In this document: piece after piece, positions 53,093 through 64,000 of the stretch
Position numbering within the stretch: the first letter of the stretch is position 1
Layout of the letters: each line of letters begins with the position of its first letter
Assembly (NCBI GenBank): GCA_951217055.1
Contig: OX578278.1
Location: 43,289,574 to 43,353,573 of the forward strand
Direction: 5' to 3'
DNA: 64,000 nt
Source: Gerris lacustris
Taxonomy: Eukaryota > Arthropoda > Insecta > Hemiptera > Gerridae
Translations under genes and position numbers: made by a program
The notes under the pieces: generated by a model
Seen by the model: the letters and a program-made list of their open reading frames with translations, nothing else
Told to the model about the DNA's origin: nothing
Database searches by the model: none

Positions 53093-55085
53093 AGAATTGG
53101 ATCAATAAAGTATAAAAAAGCCACAAGTTTATTTCGAGAAGAACTGTTTCTCATGATTGTATGTTTTAATAATATGGTATATAAGTATTAATTAATATGC
53201 TATAAAATTATTGTAACTCAAATAAAAATGGACTAATTTAAACTAATTAACCTAATAGTATAAGCAGATATTATTGCACTTAATATTTATACTCTTAATT
53301 TTTACGTTAATACTTACCTACTGAAGTTCTTTTAGGCTTCGCCCGATTTACCAGGAGGTAAATTAATGTATGTATATAACATTACTCTCTAAATTCCTGT
53401 GCTTCGCTATGGAATGTGTACTTTTAATACATTTTTCAATTCAATAGCTTTACAGAACTATAGCAGAGGGTGTGTCTTTGTGAATAATCTTTAATTAATA
53501 TATGCTTACATCCTTAAGAGAAGTTTTTTCCCAAGCATTGACTTCCAAACCTCAGAAGGTGTGTCTAGGCTCAATTCCTCATCTTTTTTAACTTAGCCCG
53601 TATTTCTCCCCAATGGCTTAAGTCTTTAACCCTAAGGCATGAAAATTTCTGTTGGCAGACATAAAAAATAATTAAGAAATTATCATACTATATACATTTT
53701 ATGTTATCATTTTGAAGAGGGTAATAATAATGTTAGTGAGGGAGTATGGTTTAAATAAGTATACGTTATCTTGGCCGTTTGGAAAAGTTTTACTTACATT
53801 TTTTTCCCATAAATAGACATCATCTCGTTTCAAGATGGCCGATTAAAAACTATTTTTAACAATCACCTAGAAGGAAAGATCCGCCATCGTAAATCCTCTA
53901 CATGTATATGCATATAAATATCATAAACAAATGTAATATAAAAACAAACATATATGTATATTTGTTTTATTTAAAGAATTTAATATTGTGAGAGTCAATG
54001 GACAGTGTGACCAAGGTTTAGTCTGGATAGAGAGCTATGACATAGCAAGTGGGTCAAAGTATTAAAAAATATTATACTTTTTAAACCTAAAAGGATGACA
54101 TCATTAAAAAACTAACTGAAGCCAACTTTCTAATGTCCCTCCTTAATAATTAAGATAAAGAATTAAGATATTTTATAAAATAGTGGCAAAAACTAATGAT
54201 TACTTTTCATTAGAGACAACGTGGTGATACTGCTTCAAGAGGCAGTGAAGCGGACCAGGCAAGGTTAAGCAGATATAATTATGTGGAGGTAATATATTTA
54301 TCCTGTGGCAGGAGAGGGTGAGGTCGAGCGATGATAGCGGCTGGAACCGAGCCAGAGGGTTTCGGATGGGTAGATTCGGTTCAAGTAGGTTCGAGAAAGT
54401 TCTCCCTTTAAGAACTCGAGAAATCAAGCGGGATAGAAAAGGGAAGAAGACCCCAGGCCCCAGACGAGCTAAAGCGTCGAGACCGCCGCGCTGACTGTCA
54501 CGGCAAACCCGTATAGAAACTCCCCTTACAAGCTTGAAAATCTCCGAGATAACACTTTGTATAAGAGAAGCGGAGTAAACCACAACACGGAGTAAAATCC
54601 TGGAACAGTTAAAGACCTAGCTCTGAGGATTCTGAGGACGAACACACCGCTTTAACACTCGGGGGGAAACCACATGACTGTTAGAGAGGACAGAAAGTCA
54701 GGCACGTGAACTTGAACAAACTCCTTACAGCTTATTCCATTCACAAATCGCTCAATCAAACACACACCTCTTCGATAAAGTCTTACATCAACTTTACATT
54801 CCTTCTCAAAATAACGCCACTCCTTTCAACTAATATCATTAATTGCTTATTTCTTTTGTTCTATCATCTGCAGTTACTATTCCGATGTTATTTTAAATAG
54901 ATGTAGAGTTAGCTTCTACATGATACATAATTAAACATATATTAATTTTAGGATGTATAATTAAGAATATAATAATAATATTTAAGAATATATTTGGATA
55001 TAAAGTTTTCATTCTCATTTTGACAGTTTTAAATAATATCTTAGATTAACATAGTATATGATCACTGACGTCGTAATAATTACTA
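53093..55085. other. No recognised gene; GC-richer island at 54230-54720
   Basis: The island has higher GC and complexity than its neighbours and a 127-codon minus frame (54200-54583; SIRVCRDSQRGGLDALARLG region). I find no protein family in it. It might be a non-coding exon, part of an old transposon or a conserved element. Confidence 0.4.
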
Positions 55086-55356
55086 GTCCAGTCACGAGAG
55101 GTTCAAAAAGGGGGTCCACCGTGCGTTTGGTGCAGTAAATTATTTTATTATTTTGTGTCCTCAGGCATGATTAGGAGATGTCAAATCCAAATTTGCGACC
55201 TCTAAATCAGGGCGGATAACTTTTGGTGGGCTAAAAACCACGATTTTACGGAGATATATCTATATGCCTTTCTTTACGGATTTGGTTTTAATCATGCCTG
55301 AGGACACAAAAAAATAAAATAATTTACTGCACTTATTTACTGTCGGCCGTCCAGTC
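55086..55356. mobile_element. Foldback/MITE bounded by GTCCAGTCAC
   Basis: Inverted arms 55130-55173 and 55287-55330 share GTGCAGTAAATTATTTTATT and GTGTCCTCAGGCATGATTA. The 10-mer GTCCAGTCAC stands at both outer borders (55086-55095 and 55347-55356) and may be a target duplication, though it lies about 35 and 17 bp outside the arms. Non-coding. Confidence 0.7.
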
Positions 55357-55369
55357 ACCGTTAGGCTAC

Positions 55370-55570
55370 GTTTACACTTCGCGAGACTGCCTCATGAAAC
55401 TGTTTCTCGGAACAAGTCTCGCATAGTGTAAACATAGTACACACCCCGAAACATGAGTCAGTCTCCAGTTGGTTTGTGAATGCGCATCAAAGTGTCGGTT
55501 CTTCCGTTTTATCTAGTGTAGACGTTTATACTTGATGCGCACGAGTCAAGTGGAAATCATCCACCTCGTC
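55370..55570. repeat. Possible MITE with CTACGTTTACACT-type ends
   Basis: TAGGCTACGTTTACACTTCG is followed by an internal AGTGTAAACATAGT and by TAGTGTAGACGTTTATACTT, partial inverted relatives. Internal phrases include CGCGAGACTGCCTC, GAACAAGTCTCGC and GATGCGCAC..GAATGCGCATCAA. This resembles short DNA transposons that start GGCTACGTTTACACT, but boundaries are not resolved. Confidence 0.4.
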
Positions 55571-58084
55571 TTGGATGTCTCACACAAACAGGAGGCTCAC
55601 CTCCTTCAAGCCTGTTTCGCTCAGTCAACGGGAAGGGCATTATAGCCACCTCCTAAGATACCCGCAAGTGTTATGGAACTTAATTTGAATATAACTTGAT
55701 AAAATAATAAAAATACTTAAGTTATTTTCAAACCACAATAAGGTGCTTTGATTCTTATTAATTAACTGATTAAAAAAAAAATTAAAAAATGCCCAAAAAA
55801 AAAAAAAAAATGACCGTGGGTGCCATTAAATCTAGTTTTTCATTTCAAATTTTTTTTTATGATTGAGGTTGTCCGATGTTATTTGGACCATATTCCTTCT
55901 TTGTTTTATATTTATTGATTTGAGTCTATTTACGACTCTTTGTACTTTTATTTTCCTGTATATTCTTTATCATATATTATATGTCAAAGAATTTTACAAT
56001 CGCGAGAAAAAAAACTGCCTCTTATTTGTTTCCTTGCACTTTTTTCTCTCTATTATAGGAACTTGACTTGTTTTGTTTATCGAGCTAGTGAAAGGACTAA
56101 AAATAAAAAGTACATAAAAAAAGAACACAAAGAACAGTTTCTTCCATTTATTTGAAGGGAAGTCGTTGCCTTCGATGTTTTATACGATAAGCTTTTTTTC
56201 TCGAGGAAAAGAAGAAGCAAAGACAGTTGTATAACAAAACGATTTCAGGTTGTGAGAGCTGAAGCACTGAGTGAATATAGAAATAGTCGAAGGATAGTTG
56301 TTGCTAGGGAATATCTGCGAGGGTTGGATTCTTATTCAGGAGGCTCAGGACCCGTCTTGTTGCCTTATTCATGAACTTGCCTCAGGGCCTGGCCTTACGA
56401 CGGCCAAGTAAAACACTGGCAACCAAATAATCGATTTCCTTAGAGTCCTAGGTTACCGGAGTTAACTTTGCTCCAGTAGATTTAACCTCCTTGTTCCACT
56501 GGGAAAGCCGGCCGAGGTGGAGCTACTAGGAGTCCTCCGACAGAAGAACTGCTTGTTACAATAATGGTATCAAGTCGAAGAAGCCTTCAGTGACCAGTTC
56601 CATCTATTCCTGTCAATCCATTTTGCTTTCACCCAGAGAAAGCCACTAAAGTTTCCAGCCCACCAGACAACTGTTACAATCAACGAGTTAAACGATAAAT
56701 TTAACTCTGATAAATTAACGATGATTGGTCGTAATATCTCTCGTCGTAATTCTTCAGTTTGATCAGAGAAACGATAGATTCTCTATCTCAAATAAAATTT
56801 ATTTAGTACATTCACACTCGATGGTTTTCCGATGGAGTCTGTAAAACCATACAACTTCCTTTAAGAAGTATATAATTCCTTAATTTCCTTTAATGGCATA
56901 AGTAGATGCCATTTAATGTTACAGCTTTTTGTTCTTCGAGACTTAGAAGAATGCTGGAACCCTTGATACTAAAGAAGATATCGTGTGGAAAAAGCAAAAA
57001 TGAATTGGTTTAAAATTGACCATAACCGCTATAGGAAAATTATAAAATAACTTCAAATCATTCAGTCGTCACTAACCATTTGATAGTAAAACTACCTTAT
57101 ACTGCTCGGTTCAACTTTATATTATATAACCTATATATAAAAGATTACATAATGACACCTGAGGTTGTCTCATTGCTTGTAGGATACAGCTTTCATAACA
57201 ATTCACAATTTATTTTCGAGTTACGTTCCTTTCGGTTATATGCGTATGGCATATACGTACATAGGGAGTTATATGTAGTGACAAAATACGCTGTAAGAAT
57301 TGAACATATTCTTTATATTATCTACGAATAAAAATGCTGGAATATTTTTAATGAGCTCGATCATGAAATGCTGATTATTCAATAAGCAAGTAGGTCAGAC
57401 TGGCAATAGAACCTTATCTACTATTTGCCTACCTAGACAATGCTATTTTTAAGATAATTTTCTTGGACTATTCTAAATCAAAGTATCACAATTGACTTAA
57501 AACATCGATTGATTTTGTTTGATTGCGATCTAACAAAGTAAATCATCGTTGAACTTAGGTTATTATGCTTGCTTTAAGCTAATCTTAAATCTGGAAAACA
57601 ACTTGTTGAATCTGGCAACTAGTTAAGTGTTACTGAGAGGGGGAGATTAAACTAACAACGTAGCAAGGTGGCGGTAAACATAGAAAGTTAAACATTCACT
57701 CAGTCCTGTCATTGTACTTTACTTTGGCTTCCCCATCATTCACTGCTAATCAGATTTAGAGTCCACCCGACTAATTAGAACTACTAAATAGACATTTATT
57801 GAATATTTAAACAGCTAAGTTTATATTACCACTATCCGTGGGAAAATGTGTTAAATACGAGAGTTAATATCCCCACTGGCTCCTTTCCTCACATTAAACT
57901 CTATTAACTATTAAAAGATGTTTTAATGATTCAGTGAATACCCTTAACACCAATTAACACATTCTGACCTTTTCAACAAAAGGTTATCTTACTCATTACA
58001 TGCAACCGAATTTTTTGAACCAATACAAATTTTTTTTTTTTTTTTTTTAGAATTTCTCCACTTTTGTATATTTTATCAATGGTT
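55571..58084. other. No recognised gene
   Basis: The stretch at about 56160-56700 has mixed composition and contains no long frame or family motif. Homopolymer A/T runs occur at 55793-55810 and 58029-58048. Other frames are short and composition-driven. Confidence 0.4.
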
Positions 58085-58310
58085 TTTACTTTCTCGTGTT
58101 CGTTGTACCTATGTATGAGAAGTATTGTGTTGGCGTGAAATTGAACGTCCGACAGACAGAAAAATGGCTAAAAATGTTCCCTGTCTGATATGGATTTCTC
58201 TCTTGTCTGTCATTGAATGTTTGAAATCGGAGACATAGCATTTTCGTTTTTTAAAACGATCACATGGCTTCCGTTACCTTCGGTAAGCTCGAAAGCAAAA
58301 ATCATGATAC
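58085..58310 (-). repeat. Dispersed repeat P, 5' part, inverted
   Basis: The minus strand starts CGAGCTTACCGAAGGTAACG, continues with a TCCGATTTCAAACATTC phrase and GACAGGGAACATTTTTAGCC, and ends at a CTTCTCATACATAGG phrase. It is only the first third of a P repeat, oriented opposite to the copy at 58640. Confidence 0.65.
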
Positions 58311-58639
58311 AAATCTTAATGTTATGATTAATTATTCTACCAACCGATTACCTTTATAATTATACTAAGAATTTGAGTGTAATCTTTTTTTACTCTTGTG
58401 ATAGTTTTCTCCAAAGTTTAGTGAAATTTCGAAAACGATTTGTACGTTCAACTTGAATGCATAATTTAATTAATGTAAATTAATTAAGACATACTAGCAA
58501 GGAATTAGTATAAAATTAATTACCTTTTTTAATTCGAATGAATAAATTGTTTTGTAGCTTTTGCGGCAGCAAAAGCTTTCTTTAACGCTTACCTTCTCTT
58601 ATCTTCGTAACTCTGTGATTACTCTGAAGAACGAACATT
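58311..58639. other. AT-rich spacer
   Basis: AT-rich spacer between two oppositely oriented P copies. Nothing recognisable. Confidence 0.4.
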
Positions 58640-59180
58640 TATTATCTCCGACTTCAAAAATTCCAAGACAGAAATCTGTTCAAGAAATTTGGAAACATTT
58701 GTGATTCCGTTTCTGTATGTCTGTTAATGTTTGCGAACATACTTGTCTTAAACACTATTTGTCCGATTTTAATGAAGTTTGGAAGCTGCGTTGTATAGCA
58801 CATTGTTAGTCCCGTATAAGTCTTAACCTTCTGCACACATTCAATTCTCTTTCACATGCGCACAATCATACATTTATTTACACCTATATGTTTTTGATTG
58901 GTTTGTCGAATATAGCCCGCAGATAGCTCTGGGGTCCTGCGAAATAAGAGCTCAGAATGTTGAAATAATATGAATTAATTTTAACCATATACGCTCTTTA
59001 AATTTTGCTAAAATGATACTTTTCATGTAAAAAATGAAAATAATTTTGACGGATTTGAAGAACGGGGGAAAATTAAATTGATTGGAATTTGACAATAATA
59101 GGTTGTAAAAGCATAAAATCATTACAGTAAATAGACGCGAGAAAGCTATGTGCTACACTAATTGGCAGACTATGTTAATT
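58640..59180 (+). repeat. Dispersed repeat P, copy lacking its first part
   Basis: It runs from TCTCCGACTTCAAAAATTCC through GACAGAAATCTGTTC, GTTCCCG-like GATTCCGTTTCTGTATGTC, TGTTAGTCCCGTATAAGTC, CACATGCGCACAATCATACA and CTCTTTAAATTTTGC to a degenerate tail AGACGCGAGAAAGCTATGTG followed by CTACACTAATTGGCAG. It matches 44155-44705 throughout. Non-coding. Confidence 0.78.
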
Positions 59181-59931
59181 TAAAAGAGGAATTGTGGAAA
59201 TTTACAATACATACCAAACACGTTAAAATAATCATTATGAAGCAAATAACATCACTTAAATATGACGACCTCCAATGGTTGGCGAAGTTTGTGGTCACAC
59301 TTTCCAAGGTTTCCTGAGGGATCGCCTGAATTTATCTCTTAATATTCTCTCGCAGTAACGGTTGTGTTTTGTTGGTTTTTATAATAATTTTAATTAAATT
59401 AATATTCCTGCTTCTTTTTGTAACGTTCTTTATTCTATAAAATATATATATTTATCTTTTCTTATATAAATGTTCAAATATTCTTACCTTGTGGTAGTAG
59501 AAAATGGCCACATAAAAGAAGAATATTAAAATATAAGGAGGAAAAATAATATCAAAAAAGGGAATCCTTAGGCCATCTTCATTTCGGAGTGGAACCGGTA
59601 GGGATAAATTGGATTAACAGGCATTTTTTCCTGTCCAATCTGATTATTGGATTTTTTTTTCTCCATTCCTTTAAAGATATCCAATTTTATCAGTCCATTA
59701 AAACCATTTACTTTTATATATTTTAATGGAATTAGAAAAAGTAAAAATACACATCTTTGTAAAATAATCCGTGAATAAATGGTACTTGTCACTTTTATTT
59801 TATTAAATGTAGGTGACTTTATTTTTATACAGCCAAATTGCCAAATTATTTTGTGTGCGATTCACTATCTCTTATATGACTAATGCATATTTAGTTATTT
59901 TTATTGTATTTATATAATTTATCACTTATAC
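59181..59931. other. AT-rich DNA, no recognisable gene
   Basis: No gene, RNA or transposon end seen. Confidence 0.4.
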
Positions 59932-59933
59932 TA

Positions 59934-60010
<77 letters not shown>
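59932..60010. repeat. (TA)n array
   Basis: TA array of about 78 bp, preceded by TATACTATATATGTA. Confidence 0.97.
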
Positions 60011-60012
<2 letters not shown>

Positions 60013-62516
60013 AGTGATTTTTGAATCAACATTTAATCCGGTCACACATTGGGACGCAGGAGAGGGTATTTTTTTTTAATCGCAGAAATATACAATACCG
60101 CGTTAATTGAGACGAAGGACAGTTCTGTGCCCCATTTGGCCTGCCCAAAATTTGTGGATCTAGTTTACATTATATTTGCTGAGTTTAAGACAACGTATTG
60201 AAAAAAATCACATTATTATAAGGAATTTAAGTGCTGACTTTTAATTTAACTTCCTCCTATTTGAAGACTCCACAGGAAAAAATGTGGTCACATTTTTGTC
60301 TAAAATGAGAAATACTTGTCACATTTTTCAGCTAAATAAGTATAAATCAATGATCTTAAAATAATGTCAATTGTTTAAAGTTTCTATAACTAAAATACTA
60401 TTATTTGTGGCCGCTGGCGCTGTGGCCAGTTTATTAGTTTATAAGTTTATATCAATTTTGTGTCAGTTAATTTTAGTTACTTATTATTGGGTTGTTTCCT
60501 GATCCTACTTAGTCAGCAATCAGGAACAGCGTTTGTTTATAACTGTGACATTGTGTCATCTTTGTCTATCCTGATTAAATTGGAGAGAGGAAACTTCTTT
60601 TACAGGAAGATTATATAATTATAAACAGAAGTGATGTCTTATAAAATATACTAAGAAATTCTGGTTCTGTCAACCCAGGTTGCGAGAAACACTGGTTGCC
60701 ACACAACGAAAATATTTTATATATTTTTTATATAAACCGTTACATGATGTTCCAAATTTTAAAATGCTTTTTGCCGAGTTAAGCGTAAATGTGACATTCC
60801 ACATTTTTCTCGTGTGGTCTCATTTATTTAAATTGTTTAATTTTGTTTTTTACTTTTTTAAAAATTATATTAATACTATTAAAAATAAATTTGGGTTTCT
60901 AAAATCAGCATTTAGTTTTAAAGCTTATGATAATTCGGACATGATCTAATACCTTTTTACAAAAGTTAATGCACAAACACGAGGATTGTTTCTATTATTT
61001 TGACATAACTCACTATCATCTAGGAAAGCAAAAGTCAGAAGGCATAAAAATTAACAATAACACAGTTATTCTACCTGTTCCTTATTTATTTTTAACTTGA
61101 TCTGGTTTACACTACGTAAGGTACAAAATATTCATTAACATTTTCGGCAACGTCAAAGTTATTTTTTTTTTTTGTACTTATTAAGCTACTCTTTTTTACA
61201 TTAATTAATTAGTATACTGCTTTTGTGTGAAACTTTTCAAAGTAGGGATCCAATCACAATGGAGTATTGCAGTGTGGACAATAATACCTTGTCTCATGGT
61301 GAATTTTAGGCTTTATACACTCTACGCATTGTTTAATATTTTTCTTTTTACTTTTTGTCGGCGGAAGTGGTTTTAAAAAATGCCTTCTAATAAGCCTCAT
61401 TGGGAAAATATCTTCATCACATCGGCTTCCCCCCGCCTTTTTTGTTTATTTGATGTGTGGTATTTTGTCACAATCTCATCGATCAGCGTCCAATGAAAGA
61501 CGGGGAGAGGTGGCTTTTTTTGTCACCAATTAGTAGGGAGTGTGAGCATTTAGTGTGGACAAGTCTAATAAGTGAAAGAACAATTTCTTGTACAATCAAT
61601 GGGTTTTCTCAAACACTCTACTGAACTTAAAAGCATATCCGTCCTATCTACTGCTTCCATATTTGTGTTATAATTTGTGTCCACGACGCAAAAGCAAAAG
61701 CTCCTTATGGCTCCAAACACGTCTTAGATCTCGATTTATATAAAATGCAGCTAATAAAAATATTTTATAACTAGAAAATCTAATTACTAGAAAGTCGTAT
61801 TACTAGTTTTTATAACTAGAAAGTCCAAATGTTAAGCCAAGTCACTATGTAAATTTATCTCATACGATAAGTACCAAAAATTATAGTCAGAGTTTTAAGA
61901 TTCAAGCCGATTCACAATTATTCAAATCAATTACATACGATCAGTACCAAATAGAAAAACAGAGTACAAAATACAAGCCGAGAAAATATTACTATCAAAA
62001 ATATATTGCAAAAGGTTTTAAGGGTGTGTACAAGGTAAGTGCCAGATACAGACTGAAGTCTAAAAGAAAATATATACAGGAAGAGTACGAGTGAGAAGTA
62101 AAATTATTTTCTATATGAAACCTTTTTCTAAAAATACGTTAAATATGTGTAAATCTTAAGTTTGTAAAAGTTAAAAATATTTCGGTAAAAAAAAGAAAGA
62201 AAATAAAAAGCTTTATTTATGGCTTTATAAAAGGAAACCCCTCCAAGGATGAAGAGAAGGAGGTACAATAGGTTCTGACATTCGCGACCTCACTGCCTAA
62301 ATTAAGATTTCGCAGGCGGTAAGTGATTTGAGTCTGAGTCAGGGTGGGTACCCTGCTAGCAACCCCTTTCAGTTTATTTTATCACTAGAAATATAAAAAA
62401 ACCCAACGACACCTAGTTGAGCATATTAATAATTTCATTCTAGCTTTAATTGATAGCGTCAAGAGTCACGTACGATGTATAGTAAGGGTTCCAATGGTAA
62501 ACATACATGAAATAAT
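60011..62516. other. AT-rich DNA, no recognisable gene
   Basis: A short local repeat of AACTAGAAA(G/A)TC phrases occurs at about 61769-61830. The 89-codon + frame at 60680-60949 is rich in F/N/K and lacks motifs. Nothing else. Confidence 0.4.
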
Positions 62517-62625
62517 CCTCATGGACGTGAGTAGGCTGAGGAAGGCAATTTTTGTTGTTTCCGTCCATAGACGTGTGTAGGCTGAGGAAGGCACTAATTA
62601 ATTACGTCCATAGACGTATTCAGTA
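62517..62625. repeat. 46-bp tandem repeat (two and a half units)
   Basis: GTAGGCTGAGGAAGGCA occurs at 62531 and 62577, each preceded by a CATRGACGTG phrase; a third start CGTCCATAGACGT follows at 62605. Confidence 0.85.
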
Positions 62626-63063
62626 CCGAAAGGGCATGGTTATCGAGCTATAAAAATTTACTGACTGACAGAAACACAGACATGTACAGTCTATAACTGT
62701 AAATCAGAATTAAAAATAATTTGTTCGATTCCCAAAACTTCGATAATCCGTGACCAATAGTCTACAAAGGGCGACTACCAGATGGATGTCTATTTAGTAC
62801 TACATTTTGTATTTATTAGTAGCTAATAAATTTCCATCAGTCATAATTCCCGTAATACCTCAGAAAAAATTAACCATTATAATTATTATAAAGTAAAATA
62901 CAAATTTGTAAAATTAAATATTTATGTACTTACTTGATCTTGAAACTTTTGTTTTCTTATTATAAATTTTCTAATGCGATTTTTTAATGTTTTAGGTGAG
63001 CCTCTTCGATAATTCTTTCAACTTAGCAGGTTAGAGATATTGTAATTATTTTAAATTATCGGC
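62626..63063. other. AT-rich spacer, no gene
   Basis: Nothing recognisable in this stretch. Confidence 0.4.
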
Positions 63064-63696
63064 ACTTTTTTACTTTAGCACCCCCTTGGTTCTAAACAAT
63101 GTTCTGCCCTACAAAAGTCTTAAAGGTTTGTGTGTTTGTCTCCTTAAGACATTGAGACTTCTGGGGCAGTTTTTTTTTTAAAAACTTTTTTTTTTTTTTT
63201 TTCGAGCCTTAAACAGCAAAAAATGCCACGGGTTAAGCGCTCACGAAGAGTAAAAAAGTAAGGATATTAAGTGTTCAGGAAGAGTAGAAAAGTAAGGATA
63301 AAGCGTTCAGGAAGAGTAAAGAAGTAAAGGATAAAGGATAAGATATGTCAGGTAAAAATAGGAAAAAGAAATAAAATTAAAGTATGGGATATTAGGAACA
63401 ATTAACTAACAAGAGAGTTCAGCTCTTAAAATGTAGGCCACATGAAAGATAGGATGGTTTTAAGATTGCAAAGTTTAGAAATAGATATTGTACTATTAGA
63501 AAGAAAAAGTCGATTAGTATGGTTTATTGAACGAACCAGAGGACTAATATCAGATAACTCTTTGATATAATCCCTTCGTTTTAATAGTAATTTAGTCTAA
63601 GGAATATCTGCTACTCTGTATATGTTCCTTTGTCTAAATAATTATTAACACAAAGGGATATAGGGGGGGGGGGGGGGGGTGCTAAAGTAAAAAAGT
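63064..63696. mobile_element. Candidate element with 22-bp inverted ends and poly-G
   Basis: Left end ACTTTTTTACTTTAGCACCC CC (63064-63085) is an exact inverted copy of the right end (63675-63696), where the run of C/G has grown to about 17 G. Inside is a tandem repeat with units of about 38-43 bp (AGAGTAAAAAAGTAAGGATA and variants at about 63247, 63280 and 63317). No target duplication or protein was found. Confidence 0.55.
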
Positions 63697-64000
63697 ATGA
63701 TCTATATAGTTATAAAAATAACTATTTAAGAGGGTCATCCGACTAGATTTTCACTTAACTAATATTCCATCGACAAATCCTTGAATTTTTCTTATTTAAA
63801 TTAATTTAGCTCTTTAGGGAATCACGTTGATGACTTTTATGACTATTTGGAATGGTTTTAGTTATGGATTTTTTTTTTTGTTACGAAATTGGTTGTACGT
63901 TCACGTCAAATTTAATTATATTTATTTCTTATAAGAAAATACGAGTTTCTCTTATTATTCAAGCATTAATTCTTCATAACCTCATTCTAAATTAATCTGT
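63697..64000. other. AT-rich DNA to the window edge
   Basis: No recognisable feature. Confidence 0.4.

Noticed and set aside
54200..54583. 127-codon minus-strand frame
   Set aside because: No recognisable domain, no splice context or family wording; probably a chance frame in a GC-richer island.

Overview
This is strongly AT-rich animal nuclear DNA, and an insect or other arthropod fits best. It has spliced-gene signals, ten long (TA)n arrays, homopolymer runs, and a mixture of transposons (piggyBac, Tc1/mariner, hAT, Jockey-clade LINE, Penelope-like element) typical of arthropods. The only host coding sequence I recognise is the first coding exon of a neuroligin on the + strand (28743-29196). 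It is a GC-rich island in AT-rich surroundings and ends in a clean GT splice donor. No second exon is seen, so the rest of the window (about 34.8 kb) is probably a long first intron or flanking DNA.

Layout. 0-5 kb: AT-rich DNA with a 36-bp-period repeat carrying a CCTCGGC..GCCTCGG motif. 5-11.2 kb: a mosaic of dispersed repeats (families called R, D and P here), a minus-strand relic containing the 5S rRNA internal promoter, a broken Jockey-clade LINE fused to the 3' half of repeat R, and the end of a GC-rich hAT-like element. 13.5 kb: a foldback element. 14.97-17.46 kb: a piggyBac element with both ends, TTAA target duplication and a frameshifted transposase. 19-22.9 kb: (TA)n arrays, three foldback elements and a second R copy. 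25.1-26.9 kb: a foldback and a decayed hAT element with an 8-bp target duplication and a short hAT C-terminal ORF. 28.7-29.2 kb: neuroligin exon. 30.1-31.55 kb: Tc1/mariner relative with roughly 400-bp inverted repeats. 31.57-33.79 kb: Penelope-like element with inverted ends, broken reverse transcriptase, hammerhead ribozyme motif and a nested insertion. 35.2-36.7 kb: non-autonomous hAT element with G/C-rich blocks. 36.8-45 kb: P-family repeats and TA arrays. 46.3 kb: a perfect 130-bp palindrome beside a cysteine-rich coding scrap. 48.16-49.47 kb: a large nested inverted repeat containing two nearly identical 153-bp units, each with an intact hammerhead ribozyme core. 49.9-51.2 kb: a 19-unit, 65-bp minisatellite with higher-order structure, followed by a five-unit 131-bp tandem array. 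51.8-64 kb: mostly unannotatable AT-rich DNA with foldbacks, P repeats and small tandem repeats.

The genes do not form a shared pathway. All protein-coding relics other than neuroligin come from mobile elements, and nearly all are frameshifted or truncated. The most unusual content is the ribozyme-bearing repeats at 48.8-49.1 kb, the 5S-like relic at 6.7 kb and the perfect palindrome at 46.3 kb. Family assignments rest on protein motifs and end structures read by eye; no database search was run.
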